64,000 nucleotides of DNA from Oscheius onirici. Its lineage: Eukaryota; Nematoda; Chromadorea; Rhabditida; Rhabditidae. A program made the translations under genes and the position numbers. The stretch is from NCBI GenBank assembly GCA_932521025.1, contig OW051473.1, positions 2,852,001 to 2,916,000 on the forward strand. The letters are read 5' to 3'. The notes beneath the pieces are model-generated. The model worked only from the letters and a program-made list of their open reading frames with translations. It searched no databases and was not told the DNA's origin. Below are positions 11,201-23,816 of the stretch, one piece after another; position 1 is the stretch's first letter, and each line of letters starts with the position of its first letter.

Positions 11201-14102
11201 CTCAGATGTTAGTGGTATTTCCGATCCAAAACCGTTCAGGACGGGGTAAGCTTAATATCTTGTTTACCTTAATTTCGTTCAGATTCGGTTATCCGTCTTC
11301 TCCAAGAGAATTGCAAGCAGTCTCAATTTCTCCCGATACAGTATACCTGTACTGGTCACTGCCAGAAACACTCAATGCGCCTATCAACGAAATCAAGTAC
11401 AAAGTAGTTTGAGAGAAAACAGAGTTAAGCATAAAGATTTAAGGTCACTCAACAAGGAACTGGCCTTTCCTCTCCATCCACCATTGCAATTCAAGAATTT
11501 ACTGATATTGGCTTTGCTCCGTTGTCGACAGACACGGCTTCTTGTCTCTCCAGTCCATGTCGAGCTAAGATTACCAATCTTAGGGCAAGCACAGAGTACA
11601 AGTTTTGGGTATAGCTCAATTAAGATTATTACAAAAATATTCGTCAGGTTACCGCTATCCATACTTCTCACTTAAACTCACAATTTCTCGAAGATACGGA
11701 AGCCATCTCTCCTGAAGCTGCTGCAAAAACAAAGGATGTTGCTGGAACACTACGACCTGATAACGTTACCGGATCTTCAATTCTTCTTCGATGGAACAGT
11801 CTGCAACCAGAACAACCCCCGGCTTCGATATCCGTACAATACAAGGAAACTGGACAATCTGTCAGTGAAACAAACTGGAACACACCCGTCAATGCCTCCT
11901 TCGATCCAAATGTTCCAACACTTTTGTGTAAGTTTTCAAGTACAAATAAGAGAAACTTTTCAGTGTTGATTAATAATCTGCTTTCTGCTACTTCTTATGA
12001 TTATCGTTTCGTGGCAGCGTATTCTGGAAGCTACTCCATCAATGGAAAAGAATATTCTTACAAAGAGGACTACTTCCAAGGTGTTCAACAAATTAAAACT
12101 AAAGGTACTCAGTATAATTGGCATAGTACACATTTTTAGCCGGTGTACCCACTGCACCAGTAAATGTAGAAGCGCGGATCGACGAAGAGGGCTGGATTGT
12201 TTCTTGGCAAGAACCGGAGAGCAATGGAGGCAGTGTAGTTCTGAGTTATGCTGTGGAGGTAGCAAGCGTCAACATTAAGCTACGAAAATTTTCAGATGCG
12301 GATCAATCGCACAAGTGAATGGGAGATAGCTGAACGCGGACTTGGTCCTTCCAAAATGTGGTGGAGACCGGCTAAAAGCAACAAAGACGAAAAATGTTGG
12401 GAGTTTCGAGTGAGAGCAGCTAACGCCGAAGGTTTTGGACCGTATGCTAATACGACTGCTGCACAAAGTAAGCATCTGTCTGTAATTTGAAAGCAAATTT
12501 TTAGTAGAAGAAGAAGAAGAGGAAGAAATGCCCACGTGGTCTTTCCTGTTCATCATCCTAGCTTTGATTTTAGCATTACTGCTGGTCTGCTTTTTAATCC
12601 GGTTAAGTTAGTCTCAGCCTTTAATATATAAACGAAGACATTATAGTTAGATCCTATCGCCGGAAGCAGTTTATTCGAAAGAAAAAACTGTTGGAAACCA
12701 GAAACTGCATAACATTGGAAAAGATGACAGGACACACTGCACCGGACGAACCACTCTCAGCACACATGCTGCGTGAACTCAAACGTAATCATTTTCATCT
12801 TTATGCATTTTAATATTTACCTTCAGTCCTGCCAATAATCGACGAAAAAGATTTGGCCGAAGTTCGTTTATTGGAACCGGACGAAAAACCATATGAAATA
12901 AGTCTGTGCAATTGCGCTTCAGCAGTTACAGAAGACCGTGAAGTTATAAGAAAGGTATGAAGCTAGATATTAATTTTCAACTTATGATCAGAGACTCACG
13001 TCAAAAGCACCTTACTCGTTGAAGAACAAACTGATCAAAGAAGCCATTTTATTGAATAACTTTGATCATCCTCACATCATAAAACTGCTCGGTGTATGCA
13101 CGGCTGACATTCGTCCACCGTACATGATCTTGGAGTATATGAATGAAGGGAGCTTGAGAGATGTTCTCGTGAATAAGTAATTTAAATATTGCGTTAAAAG
13201 CAAAGTTTTTAGTGAAAAAGTAGAGCAGGAGCAGCAACTCTGTTTGAGAGATCTCATTGGATTCATGATCGACATTGGAAGAGCTGGTGATTACCTAGAG
13301 AGCCAGCGGCATGTCTACAGAGGATTGTGTGCAAAGACATGTTTTGTGAACAGCGAACATGGACAAAAAATTGTGAAACTTGGTAAATGTACATGTATAC
13401 CGAAAACTCAAGATTTAAGGTGACTTTGGTCTGGTTCGTGGAGTCTTTGACGACAACTACTTTTTCTCAGAGTTTGGAGATTTCCAACCCATTAGGTAAA
13501 AATCATTGGTACTGAATACAATGCGCTTTAGATGGTGTGCTCCGGAAGTCTGCCTCAATCTTCAGTTCACATCCAAAAGCGATATTTGGTCCTTTGGAAT
13601 TGTTCTTTTTGAAGTGATGACCCTCGGAGCCGATCCCTATCCTCAGTGTCAAACTGTTGAACAAGTGAGTTCTTGTTATTTTTTCCTATATCATTTCCTT
13701 TTCTAGGTTCAATCTCGTTTACGTACCGGAGATACACCATCACGCCCTCGAGGCTGTCCGGAACAAATGTAAGAGGTACACAGAACTCTTATTTTCCTGT
13801 TTGTTACAGCTGTAAACTAATGAGATTGTGTTGGTCAAGAGAAGCCGATGATCGACCGAGTTTTTCGGATCTTGTAGTAGAATTGGAGACTCTGAAGGAA
13901 ATGCCAGAATTCCAAGACGCAAAGCCGTATCTTTCAACTGGAGCCCATTATAACGAAGCATTTGACGTGTCAATAGACAGCTCAAGTAGCGAAAAACAAA
14001 ACTTCAAAGTTGGTTTAACATCTGGCATTAATCTCTTTCTAGGATCGTCCACTCTTTGACACTTCCCAGAGATCCCTCGAAACGAACCGATTTGGTGAGT
14101 AA
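5201..14102 (+). CDS. rol-3: ROS1/ROL-3/Sevenless-type receptor tyrosine kinase, predicted pseudokinase
   Basis: A large single-pass receptor of the ROS1 family, acting at the cell surface. Exon 1 (5201-5311) encodes a signal peptide ([18 protein letters not shown]). A Cys-rich segment follows (5863-5998), then fibronectin-III and YWTD-like beta-propeller repeats up to about 12.5 kb. An acidic Glu run comes before the membrane helix (about 12536-12600, [20 protein letters not shown]). The kinase spans about 12830-13920. It retains KEAILL (alphaC Glu), GDFGLVRG (DFG), WCAPEV (APE) and SDIWSFGI. The glycine loop is absent ([13 protein letters not shown]), and the HRD segment reads [13 protein letters not shown], so catalytic Asp and Asn are replaced by Gly and Thr. 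The activation-loop double Tyr is reduced to NYFF. The chosen stop is TAA at 14100-14102 after a 34-nt intron (14009-14042). Exons in the extracellular part were followed for most but not all of the length. Family membership is firm; the exact C-terminus is less so. Confidence 0.88.
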
Positions 14103-14196
14103 AGCGAAAGTTACAAAGGTTAATCTGGTCGCATTAGCGCCCGAACAGAAGTGTACTGAGGTATTTAAAATGGTGAACATCATCTGTACAAGTGAT

Positions 14197-16048
14197 TTAT
14201 TCTTCTTTTCGTACTAAGAATCCCTGCAATAGTGTTGGCTCAATGGAATAGCCTAGATTCTCGGCTTTTGGAATGGCTTCTATCAAATTCAGTAGAACTT
14301 GGGTTTTGATAAGCATTTCGCTTGGAGACGATTGAGGTGTGGTCATGTATGTGAGAGACGGCGTCGGAGAATCATCCCGTCTTCGTTTTAACGGCGGCGT
14401 GCTTAGAAGACATTGTGGAGGCGGCGGTGTGACCAGCTTATCTTCTCTACTCGAGGGTCTCATGCCGTATAGCTAAACAATTTTGTTTTTCATTTTTCTA
14501 TTTCTGCTCACTTGAAATTGCCTCTTCTCCTCATCTTGGTGTAGTTGTTGAACAAGACCCTCATAGGACAAACCATTGCTGGTACTCGGCTAAACTTGTT
14601 CATTCAATTTTCATCAGTCTGAGATCACATACCCGATTCTCTATCGGAAGCACAGATGCAATCGACTGATTGGTTAAAGAGGTGTCGGCTTTATGAACTC
14701 CGGTGCCATTTAAAAGTGCTAAAAAATTGGTAAAACTATACAGAAAAGCGCTTACCGCTCCATTTGATGAATGCAGGCTCAGCTCCTAGATCATTTTTGT
14801 CAATTCCACAAATGTCCAAAATTAGGGCTTCCCATGGTAACGGAGCGCCTCCTTCTTTAAGTCTTTTCTCTTTCTGTTTCTGCAATGAAATTAGATGCTT
14901 TTAAACAACGATGGATACCTTAGCATTCAGCTTCCATCGACCCCAGAACCGTTGTCGCCATTCACGATATTCGAGTACTCTCCGAGTGAAGCCAAGATCA
15001 AATGTTGCCTGCGCCACTTTTTCGGTCGCTGATTTTTTCGAATCTGAAAATTCAATCAGATAAGCAGCTGTTGATGAAAATGCGATCGTTTTATAATCAC
15101 GCGGCAAAAAGAGTACTTTAATTTTCTGTGTAGATCAAATGTTGTTAGGTCATTCTATTTATTGACATGGTGTAGACGAAAAACATTCTCGAGACAGGGG
15201 AATATAGATGATGAATGGGCTCTCAAGTGTCAAGAGACCGCGCTTAAAATCTTGCAATTTTTTATAGTTTTTAAAGAAAAAGGTAGCGAACAATGTCAAG
15301 AAGTTATGTTTCAGGAAAGATCAACTAGTGTTTTTTTGTTCTTCTTTTTTGACAAGATACAGAAAGGTATATTCCCCTGTCAGCAGAAAGCCATAAACTT
15401 TTCCAGTAATAACAACATTTACAGAATTCTATTGAGCAATTGTGAAGTAATAGATACTCACAGCTCACCCTGAACAACCTTGCTGCTAGCAAACACCTGT
15501 TCCAGGCTATTGTTTTCAAAAACATTCGCGACCCATTATGCTAAAAACAAACGTTTTTGGAGTTTAATCGGTTATAATCTACTCGAAACACGAGTGTTGA
15601 CTAATCCTTGCCGGGTGGCGGCATTGTTTAGCAGGTCAACACACATGTGCAAACGATACGGAGAGCGATAAGACGATAAGACAAAAAAGCTCAACAGGAA
15701 CTGATAACAGGGGCTCTCGAAGGAAAACACTATTGGCGCTTAGCCAAAATTGATAGATTACGTCATGCGAGTGTGAGAAAAGACTGACCTGGAGTCACGA
15801 TGGTTCCGTCTGACGCTAGTTTCTTAAAATCTCCAAAAATGTGGTCGCGTTCCATGCGAATCAGCCCCAAAAGACATAAAAAGCGCTCCCGTTTGTTCTG
15901 AAATCAAATTGAATTAGCAAAGTAGAAAAAGAAGGAAATGCTGCTAAAAATAACTCACGCTGTCCATATCCCATGTTTCCAAATTGGATTCTTCCTCCTC
16001 TTCCGGTTCGCAGTCTTCTTCTTTAATTTTCAACAAAATTGGTTCCAT
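14197..16048 (-). CDS. Myb/SANT-like (zeste-type) DNA-binding protein, probable
   Basis: Exon 1 begins at ATG 16046-16048 (MEPILLKIKEEDCEPEEEEE), a very acidic start. Exon 2 encodes KRERFLCLLGLIRMERDHIF. It is spliced over about 740 nt to SKKSATEKVAQATFDLGFTR, then EYREWRQRFWGRWKLNAKKQ and an EGGAPLPWE stretch. The spacing of Trp and Leu followed by a K/R-rich helix and a Gly-Gly turn resembles the Myb/SANT-like domain of regulatory protein zeste and similar factors. The C-terminal part is low-complexity (PPPPQCLLSTPPLKRRRDD, with a possible nuclear signal) and ends KEE-stop at 14197. A nuclear DNA-binding role is inferred from this resemblance only. The gene is convergent with the ROL-3-like gene (stops about 95 nt apart) and head-to-head with the next + gene. 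Confidence 0.6.
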
Positions 16049-16314
16049 TATCTGTAAATTGACCAATTGTTATGCATTGTTGCAATAAAAAGTGTGGTAG
16101 AGTGGACAAAGAGGGTGGGCGCGTGTGTTATTTGGATAGCGGCAACGCACCCGCATCGATCGGCGTGGCCAGTTGTTTTCCTGGGCATATTACCGTCAAT
16201 ATGACGAGGTAGTACAAGGTCATCTCGGTTAAATGACCTATAACCTCTCGCACTACAGTTATCATAGCAGATTTGACCGGAAATCAATCAGCTGATAGGA
16301 TTGTTCACTTTCAG

Positions 16315-18326
16315 ATCGGTCAGGGAACAGTCTAGGAGGACGAAAAAACAGCCGACCGTCTTTAATAAGGTCACAGAAGAGGGAGAAGCCGAAACCGCCA
16401 CCTTTGGTGAGTTTCGACATCATCAGAGATCAAAAGCTAAGATATGAGGGAGCGAAGCTCTCTACCCGGTAGTTTGCGGGCAGTTTACAATTTCCCGCCA
16501 TAGACACGACCTCCAAGAGGCGCTTTTTCTGCAAACACTTGTGTTTTTCGAAACAAAACAAAAGCAGGAAATGAGACTTTCGGACGTTTTAGAGTCAATT
16601 GATGGTCCACGAAAAAGGGCCTTCAAATCTCTCATGCAAAACTTTTTATGGCTCTGCGCATCCGTGGCCAGTGATGGGCCGGAATGACATTTGCCGCGCT
16701 CTACCTCGTGTATACCCCCACATCTATAGGGGGTTGTGTATCCATTAATTCCGCCGATGCAAGCAGGATGCTTAATTACATCTCTCTCGCGCTTTTTCCC
16801 ACAAGTGAGCGCTAATGAAGAACTTTTGCAAAGCAAATTAGACGGAACGGGAGGGCGTCCATCACCACTTAACAAATTTAGCTGATAAGCAGAATGACAG
16901 GCACAAACAATGAGTGCTTAGTGGTGAAGAAATCCAGACTATTGTTTTGAACTAATAAAAGGTCTCCGGGAGGATTAACATATTCGCGACAGTAAACAAA
17001 TTACGCAACAAGCTAATTATAGGCGGGTACAAACTTATGACATTGAAACATGGACGGCTCTTAACGACCTTTTGTTAACAGGCGGACAGGTGTGGTCTTC
17101 GTAGTTGCAAATAGACCGGCCCGGAAATAGTGAGATAACAGACAGACAAAAGTTTGTTCTCGAGATAGGGTGCGAAAGAGGGACCGATTTCAACACAGAC
17201 ACGACGGACAAACAATAACCTTGTTTGTTTGCTCAACGTCACCTTCTAATTCAGACCTGAATGGTAAATAAAAAAGAAGTTAATTCATGTTTACAGCCTC
17301 TACCTGATGAGGGATCTGATTTCTTCCAAGGATTTTCGAGTAGTTTCAAGACTGCCAATGACAATCCTTACAATCTCTACGAACAACGTAAGTTTAGTAA
17401 AAACCCACCTGGTCAATGAAGAACATAGCGTATTCTGCGTCTGCTGGTGGAGGTCCGCCAAGATCTCCGTTTGGTTCGTATTCTCCTTTTGAGATTACAA
17501 CAGGAAGACGAGGATTTTCCACTGAAACTGAGTCGTCTCGAGCTGAAGATGGCGGTGGGTTTGCAGACAAATTAGAACTTGCGGAAGAGTTAATCGCTGA
17601 AGCATCAGAGCATAAGATTGCAGATCAAAAATAAAACAAGTCTGAATGGGGCTGCAGAGTTCTCGGGAATTAAGAAATCCGTGCAAGGCGCTTGACTTAC
17701 GCTGAGACAACGATCATAAAATGTAAACGACGTTCAGGTCATTTGAGTAAAAGCTGGGCTGCCGGGGCCATGACTATAGAGCCAGGAAAGTACATTCAAC
17801 AACCACCGATTACACCTACGCGACCATCTCCAACTTGTGAGTTTTAAAAATACTTTTGTATTCTTTGGATATATCGTGACAACAAATTGCAAAAATACTG
17901 TACTCTAAAAAAAAGCTGAGGCGAGACTAAAGAAAGCACCGAGACTCTATTAGAGAAGATCTGAAAAACAGATTGAGACAAAAATGTAGATAGGATTACG
18001 TAGGAAAATTAGTTGAGCGCTAAAAAACCAAGTGTATGGGTACAAAATCACATGTTTTACTCGCAAAACACAGTAGTGTGAATATTTGATCATTCTGGTT
18101 CTCATGGCTGCGTTCACCTGCTTCCAGCACATTCTCACGAGCTCACCTTTCCTAGAATGTGATCAACTATCAGACCAATTAAAATTTGTTGACAATTGAG
18201 ATAATTGGAAGGATTTCAGCTGTTGTGCCACCGCTAACTTCACAGGTGAGAAAAGGTCAGCGTGCTCCGGCTGTTCACCCTTCGTCTTCGGGAACAAACT
18301 ATCAGCAAAAAGTCAGTCGTGTGTGA
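16315..18326 (+). CDS. Unrecognised multi-exon protein (proline- and serine-rich)
   Basis: Four or five exons chain in one frame with good splice sites. 16315-16406 is basic and ends KPKPPPL. 17297-17387 reads PLPDEGSDFFQGFSSSFKTA. 17429-17634 includes GGGPPRSPFGSYSPFEITTG and an amphipathic KLELAEELIAEASEHK. 17675-17836 reads RRLTYAETTIIKCKRRSG and then PPITPTRPSPT. 18220-18326 ends QQKVSRV-stop. Two stops separate exons 3 and 4 in the same frame. The last two exons are therefore reached only by an alternative donor inside exon 3 (a phase-1 GTGGGT near 17553), which may give two isoforms. A 5' exon is missing, because the first exon here begins at an acceptor. I do not recognise the family. 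An AATAAA lies 50 nt after the stop. Confidence 0.5.
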
Positions 18327-18374
18327 TGACACAGCCTTCATATCTTCTGCCATGACTCTAAGCATATTCACTTA

Positions 18375-18380
18375 AATAAA
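18375..18380 (+). terminator. Polyadenylation signal of the 16.3-18.3 kb gene
   Basis: AATAAA about 50 nt after the TGA at 18324-18326, in a strongly A/T-rich stretch. Confidence 0.45.
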
Positions 18381-18561
18381 AAATTTATATAAATATTCAT
18401 TCACAAGTAGTGCTCAAATCAGATGAGAACGAATGATAAGAAGGATGCGAAAAACACAGGGACATGAAGCACAGACTCCGGAAAGAAGGGCACGTTTTTT
18501 TTCGAGAAGTGGGTGTCCAGGTAAAAAGACTATGACACGTTTGAAAATGGAAAAAATGGCA

Positions 18562-20003
18562 TTAGTAGAGACCACTTTTGTGTAGATTCTGTTGGATGAT
18601 CATAGAGATTACCGATTCCAAAATTTTCTGTACTTGGTCTAAAAGAAAATTGATTTAACCGAACACAAGTTTTACGTTACCAGTGTCTGTTGCACACGTC
18701 TCGTGGACGAAAATAGTCTTCTTTTTGTTCTTGTTCACAATTTCGAATTCTTCTTTGATAAACTTTACTGAATCTGCATATGTTTGAGCACCTGCAAACC
18801 TTTTCAGGTTTTACACTTTTCTTAAAAAATCACCTGAATAGTGGTCAAAGGCAACTTTGATGGAGGTGTGTTGAATTTTTTCTTGGAAAAGATCCTTCTT
18901 GTTCAAAAAGAGAATGATGGCTGTGTTGATGAACCAGCGACTATTACAGATGGAATCGAATAGCCTCAGGGATTCCTTCATTCGGTTCTGAAGTACGGTT
19001 TGTATAGGTTAAGATCTAGTATGCATACTGTGGTCTCATCCTCAAAAAGAACTTCGTCGTATTCGGACAAGGCTGCTATAAAAATTATAGAGTTGACGTC
19101 TTCGAAACAGTGGATCCATTTTTTCCGTTCAGAACGCTGTCCACCAACGTCAAAAACTCTGAAAGGACTTTTTTGGTCACACAATCTACCTTACCTAAAG
19201 TGAACTTTCTTAATTTCGAAAGTGACCTCTACAATTCCGGTAGTTTTTATCCTTGTAAGAAGCATGTCTGTCTGTGTAGGCGTGTAGTCGTCTGAGGCGA
19301 TTCGCTCCACATTATCGAAAAAGCTGTAAAAAGTGATATTGAACCAAATCGAACCCAACTCACAAGTTACTGCTCTCGTGAAGATGGCACTCTAATCTTT
19401 TTGCTTCGTAAATGGTTTGAACCGCTTTATCGGACCACAGATTTTTCAGTGCGTGAGCCAATTCCTTGCTGAACCTTTCGGATTCTCTTCCTTCCTTGAT
19501 AGTGTCTAGCACGACTCTTGAATCCGACTGAAATGTATAATGCTGCTGACTTTCCTGTGAATATTACCTCTCGCTTGGAGTCTGAGAAAGCGACGTTGTA
19601 TTTTCCCATAGCTTTCAAGAGTGCTGCCATGGCCATTACCGTGTTGTTATAAACAACCTAAGGATAAAATTACAAAAAGTATCAGAACATTAATACTCTT
19701 TTCTGCTGATCCTTTTCCTCTAGCGTAAATCCATCACTGTGAAGAATTCTCATCTGTTTCAAGACCGTCGATTTTCCGCACTCTCCCGCACCTGAATTTA
19801 AGTGTGAAAAGTGACAGCAGTGTTTCAATTTCACACAATATCACGTATGAACTTGATTAAACTAGATAAACTTAATAGAGCTTACCCAGAAGCAAAAGTT
19901 TGATTGTGCGTTCATCATGGGCTGCCTGTTGTTTGAGCTGCTTGTCGATTTGTCTATTCTTTTCGCCTATCTTCTTTTCCTCTTCACTTTGACATAGTCC
20001 CAT
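18562..20003 (-). CDS. Heterotrimeric G protein alpha subunit, Gi/o-like paralog 1
   Basis: A membrane-associated GTPase coupling 7TM receptors to effectors. ATG is at 20001-20003. MGLC carries the Gly2 and Cys4 lipidation sites. Exon 1 (19886-20003) ends after IKLLLLG. The P-loop reads GAGECGKST, with Cys in the place of the usual Ser of GAGESGKST. Switch I is [20 protein letters not shown] with the catalytic Arg. Switch II is [19 protein letters not shown] with the catalytic Gln. FLNKKDLF and TCAT give guanine specificity. The C-terminus is NLHKSGLY-stop, so the pertussis-toxin Cys at position -4 is Ser. All introns are short. A close paralog in the same orientation lies 10 kb away (29423-31256). 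It is Gi/o-like by sequence but matches none of the standard classes exactly. Confidence 0.9.
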
Positions 20004-20711
20004 GTTAAACCTGAGATTCTGAAAATGTTGATACAAATTTTGTTGCACTAAAGAAGAGAAACAGGAGAGTGTACTGGTTTGAGAAGGAAAAGTAATGAGC
20101 TTTTGTTTTCACGTGATATGGTAATGACGCCGATAGCCAGGTGTAAATATTTCGTCGCTAACGGATTGAGAGAAAAGTTAACAGGGTTGCTGTCGTCGTT
20201 GAGGGGTGGGAGAGCTGAGGAAGAAAAAGGGTGAATTCATGCCGAGACGTTTTTCCTTCCGATTACTTTTGGATAACAGATGATGTCGCAGTGAATTGGT
20301 AGCGAGAACATTAAAAACAAGCTCAAACGTTCTATAGCAATAATCCAGCTTCATGTATCATCTTCGAGAAGGTTGAGGTCAATTGGGGATTATTGTGAAC
20401 GAAACTACCTACAAAACACCTTGATCTGAGTAACACTTTTCTGTTAAAGAAGATCCGAATACAGGTATGGTAATTCAAATGCCAGAGTTACCCTTTACTC
20501 AATTAGTTAGTCTGCTCTGAAAGTATTTATCAGGAACACAGTTTCCACTTCCCCGTCGTCATAACGTATTATTGTTCGATGCTATGTTTTGTTCCGGCTC
20601 TCTGTCACATGGGAATGTAAAATCTCAAATTAGAACACGTCAACGGGAGAGGCTCTGAATGCAGCTTGATGACCATCTACTGTGTTAAGACCCACTTCCT
20701 TTGGCTAATCA
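20004..20711. other. Upstream region of Galpha paralog 1
   Basis: About 700 nt without a convincing gene. It presumably holds the promoter of the minus-strand Galpha gene. No TATA box was recognised. Confidence 0.35.
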
Positions 20712-20790
20712 ATGGCTGATACAAAAAGTGAAGTACACCTAGAAGAGGATGAAAATGAAGTCTTCTTTGATGACACAATGAAAAATGTGG
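20712..20790 (+). CDS. Possible first exon of an unrecognised gene
   Basis: An ATG opens an acidic segment (MADTKSEVHLEEDENEVFFD) that runs to a good donor (G|GTGAGC at 20791). The composition looks coding, but no second exon can be tied to it with certainty. The next plausible + exon is at 23439-23555, an intron of about 2.6 kb away. It may be an isolated relic. Confidence 0.3.
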
Positions 20791-23438
20791 GTGAGCGATT
20801 CCAGGAGAGGCAGAGGGCAATGATTTGCTTACACGGAGCTCTGCTGATTTCTAGACTGGCCTACGGAAAGAATGGCAATCTGCTAAGTGCATACATAATG
20901 ATTAGCTGTAGAGAGTTATACTTTTAGCCAGCCATACGCTCTTTTGCAAAGATAATGTGTGGCAATGTTTGGTTTGATATGTCACCTAAGGACACAATCA
21001 AGATGAAGTCAAACATCTCACTCAACTATTGCATAGTTTTAACCCTAAGCAGTTAAAGGGCTGGGAAAGTGGGCTTTGGCCAAAACGCCGAAAAACACTC
21101 TTGAGGAAGTCAGTGGGCTAACAAAATACAAAAACTTATGCTTGGGAGTGAAAACTTATACCAGCAGCGTCATCAATTATCGCGGACATAATTTTTCAAG
21201 ATAGCATTAAAGTCGGCAGAACGTTCTAGGAAGACTGAGAGGTGTTTTGTACTATTCTCAAAATAATATAATGAGAAGTTGAGTTGAAGTAGAACTAATT
21301 GGGCTATTAAGCAAAAGGGAAGAAGAAGCAAGCTTCAGAAAGACGAGCTACGGCAAATACGAGGGGCCAGGCACACACATAAACACACTTCCAGATGGTC
21401 TGAGATTTTCGATTAATTGGTTTCTTTGTGAGAATCAGGGAAAGACTCAGTCGGAGGCGGTCGAGTCTATGCTTAAACAGATGTTTCTGAATGTTAATAA
21501 ATATCAAAGTGATCAGCTCACTAAAGACGCAAAATTTTCAGTGAATTGGCTTCATTGCCATGCAAGGGGGTTCCCAGCATTCTCAAGGGTCTTTGAAACT
21601 TTTGGAATCTCAAAAATCGTCTGGATGAGCAAGTTTTCAGAGGAAAACGGGACTGACTTTTGCTCCAGACCAGCCGTCTGTCTGTATCTTTTAAATATAC
21701 TGAACATTCTATTCACCGAATCAGTACGCCTGGTTGCTTTTCAATCACGCCCCTTCTTCGAAACAGACTAACTCTTAAGTATAGTTATGGTCGAGTAAGT
21801 ATGAATAGGTAGTAGGTACAATATACTCCAACTAAATTAGGTAAAGAGGAGACAGCTGGACATTCTCTAATAAGAATTTTGATTGAGGAAGGGGCGGTCC
21901 GTTGCCATGAGCCCGTTCTAAGAAGACTGGATGTTAGAGGAATTTTCTGTGAAAATATCGTTCTGTCTGGAATACGATAGGACGTTAGGACAGATTGTCC
22001 TAACAGCTGAGTCAAAAAATTAGCTGATCTTATCAGCAAAATCAGAAGAATCGTCATGTAGTTTGTGTCTTCCAATCTAGAGTTTATTGTATGAACAGAA
22101 TCAGAGTTCAGACAAAACGATGAGAGGACATTGAAAATGAGTGAAAAGAGTTCCGCATAAAGCACACTCGTCTATTCCATCGGAGCAGGTTGAAAAGAAT
22201 TCTGTATTAAAGAGCAACTAGCGCGAGAAATGAACAGAATAATGAATCAGAAGGGGATCTTATGATGGGCTCGATGTGACTCAGAGTATCTTTTGAATCT
22301 ACGAACCTTTCAAAGAAACTGTAATCTGCTACCTGTTCGCAAGTTTCTCAGGGAAATTAGTATACCTCTGTTTACGTCAAAGGGTCTGCGCAAAATTGGA
22401 TTCAGTATTAATTGCATTAAAGCCGAAGCTCGAAAGTCAGCTGCTGAATCAGATGTCACGTCTCTTTGTGATAAAGTTTCGAAAAATATGGTTTTCACAC
22501 CCATGACACAACACAAGAAATCAGAAAAAACCACCCCAATGTCATAAGACTAATTAGTTGTTGGCGATTAAGCAAAGTAACGAAAATTAAAAAAAAGCCA
22601 ACTAAAATCTAAGCTAAATTCCAGAGGAATGTCAGCTGCAAATCTGCCCGCAATTCATTAAAGCTCGGTGAAAAGCGCAGAGTCGCAATAAATTGCAATC
22701 ATGGAGTCGAAGAACAAAGCTTACCTAAAATAGGCTCAGGAAATGAAGACGAGACCAGCGCCAATTCTTTTTTTTCATTATTGGATAGGACAATCCGCCG
22801 CCCAGACAGATAGGCTGTTCGAACTCTGGAGGGATGACGTTTGAACTCGTTTTCCCATTCGTTTCAAGAAATTCGGTATTAGTCGCGGCTTGCATGTCTT
22901 TCATGTTTGTTGTAGTGTAAGGTTAACGCGTTAAACAGACTACAAACAAAGTATTTAGGGGTGAAAAGAACTAAACAGTGCGTGTGGGGCTATCTTGAAG
23001 TAATTAAAAAGTTGAACACACAATCAGCTAGAAATTACCATGGTGACAGCGAAAAGCTGTGTCACAAACAGTGCTGATGCTCTTTGCTATTGTAATGACA
23101 GATCTAGCAAAAGGTAATGTGAGGGAATGTTTCCTACGTTTCCTATTCCTACGAGAAAATTGCTCTCAGAAATATATCCAGAAATAACTGCTTGAATACT
23201 GAACAAACATCAATTAGAGCGTGTAGACGGATAGCGAAATGAATTGTCGCACTACAACCCATATTTGGGCTTGAATAGTTTGAGAAACCGCGATGATAAT
23301 GTTAAATACATAAATGACAAGTGAATATTTTGTTTCTGCTCAAAATTTAGATTCAAATCATACTCACTGAGACAGTCTCATTTTGGTCAAACAATGCACA
23401 AAACACAAGACACATCGGATTCAGTCACAAGGATTCAG
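20791..23438. other. Gene-poor stretch
   Basis: No frame with convincing splice sites or family resemblance was found on either strand. The region is A/T-rich with short open frames only. It may be a long intron if the candidate exons on either side belong together. Confidence 0.35.
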
Positions 23439-23555
23439 GCTCGTTTTTTTCGCCTAGTTTTTGAGCAACTAGCAGCCAAAAACATACAATTTTTGATCAA
23501 ATCTCTACGGGAACCAGATTTTCCGAGCGTGCCGTTTCTAAAAAAATTGTCTCAA
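23439..23555 (+). CDS. Candidate internal exon, unrecognised
   Basis: An open 39-codon segment sits between a consensus acceptor (GGATTCAG) and donor (CAA|GTAAGT), phase 0 at both ends. It encodes a helical-looking piece containing RLVFEQLAAKNIQFLIKSLR and ends VPFLKKLSQ. The splice sites are good, but no family is recognised and no partner exon is secure. Confidence 0.33.
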
Positions 23556-23816
23556 GTAAGTGTCCGTTTTCTGCGGCGAGTATCAGTACAAGATAAAGAC
23601 AGGTTTAAAATACTAGGCTATAAATGTGACAAAATTTGCTAGCGAAAGCGGCTTCTAGCCGCTGGTTTGTTAACATTTTTTTATGTTGTGCACAAGACAA
23701 TCATGTAACAAGTCAAAACAATGTTGAAAAAACTATACACCTGGTAATTTACGTATCACCTGCTTTTCGATCCTGTTAAACGAAAAAACCTGCATTTATA
23801 GCAGTAGTCTTCAGTT

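Noticed and set aside
12504-12527. GAA/GAG microsatellite-like run
   Set aside because: It encodes the acidic juxtamembrane Glu run of the ROL-3-like receptor and is part of the coding sequence.
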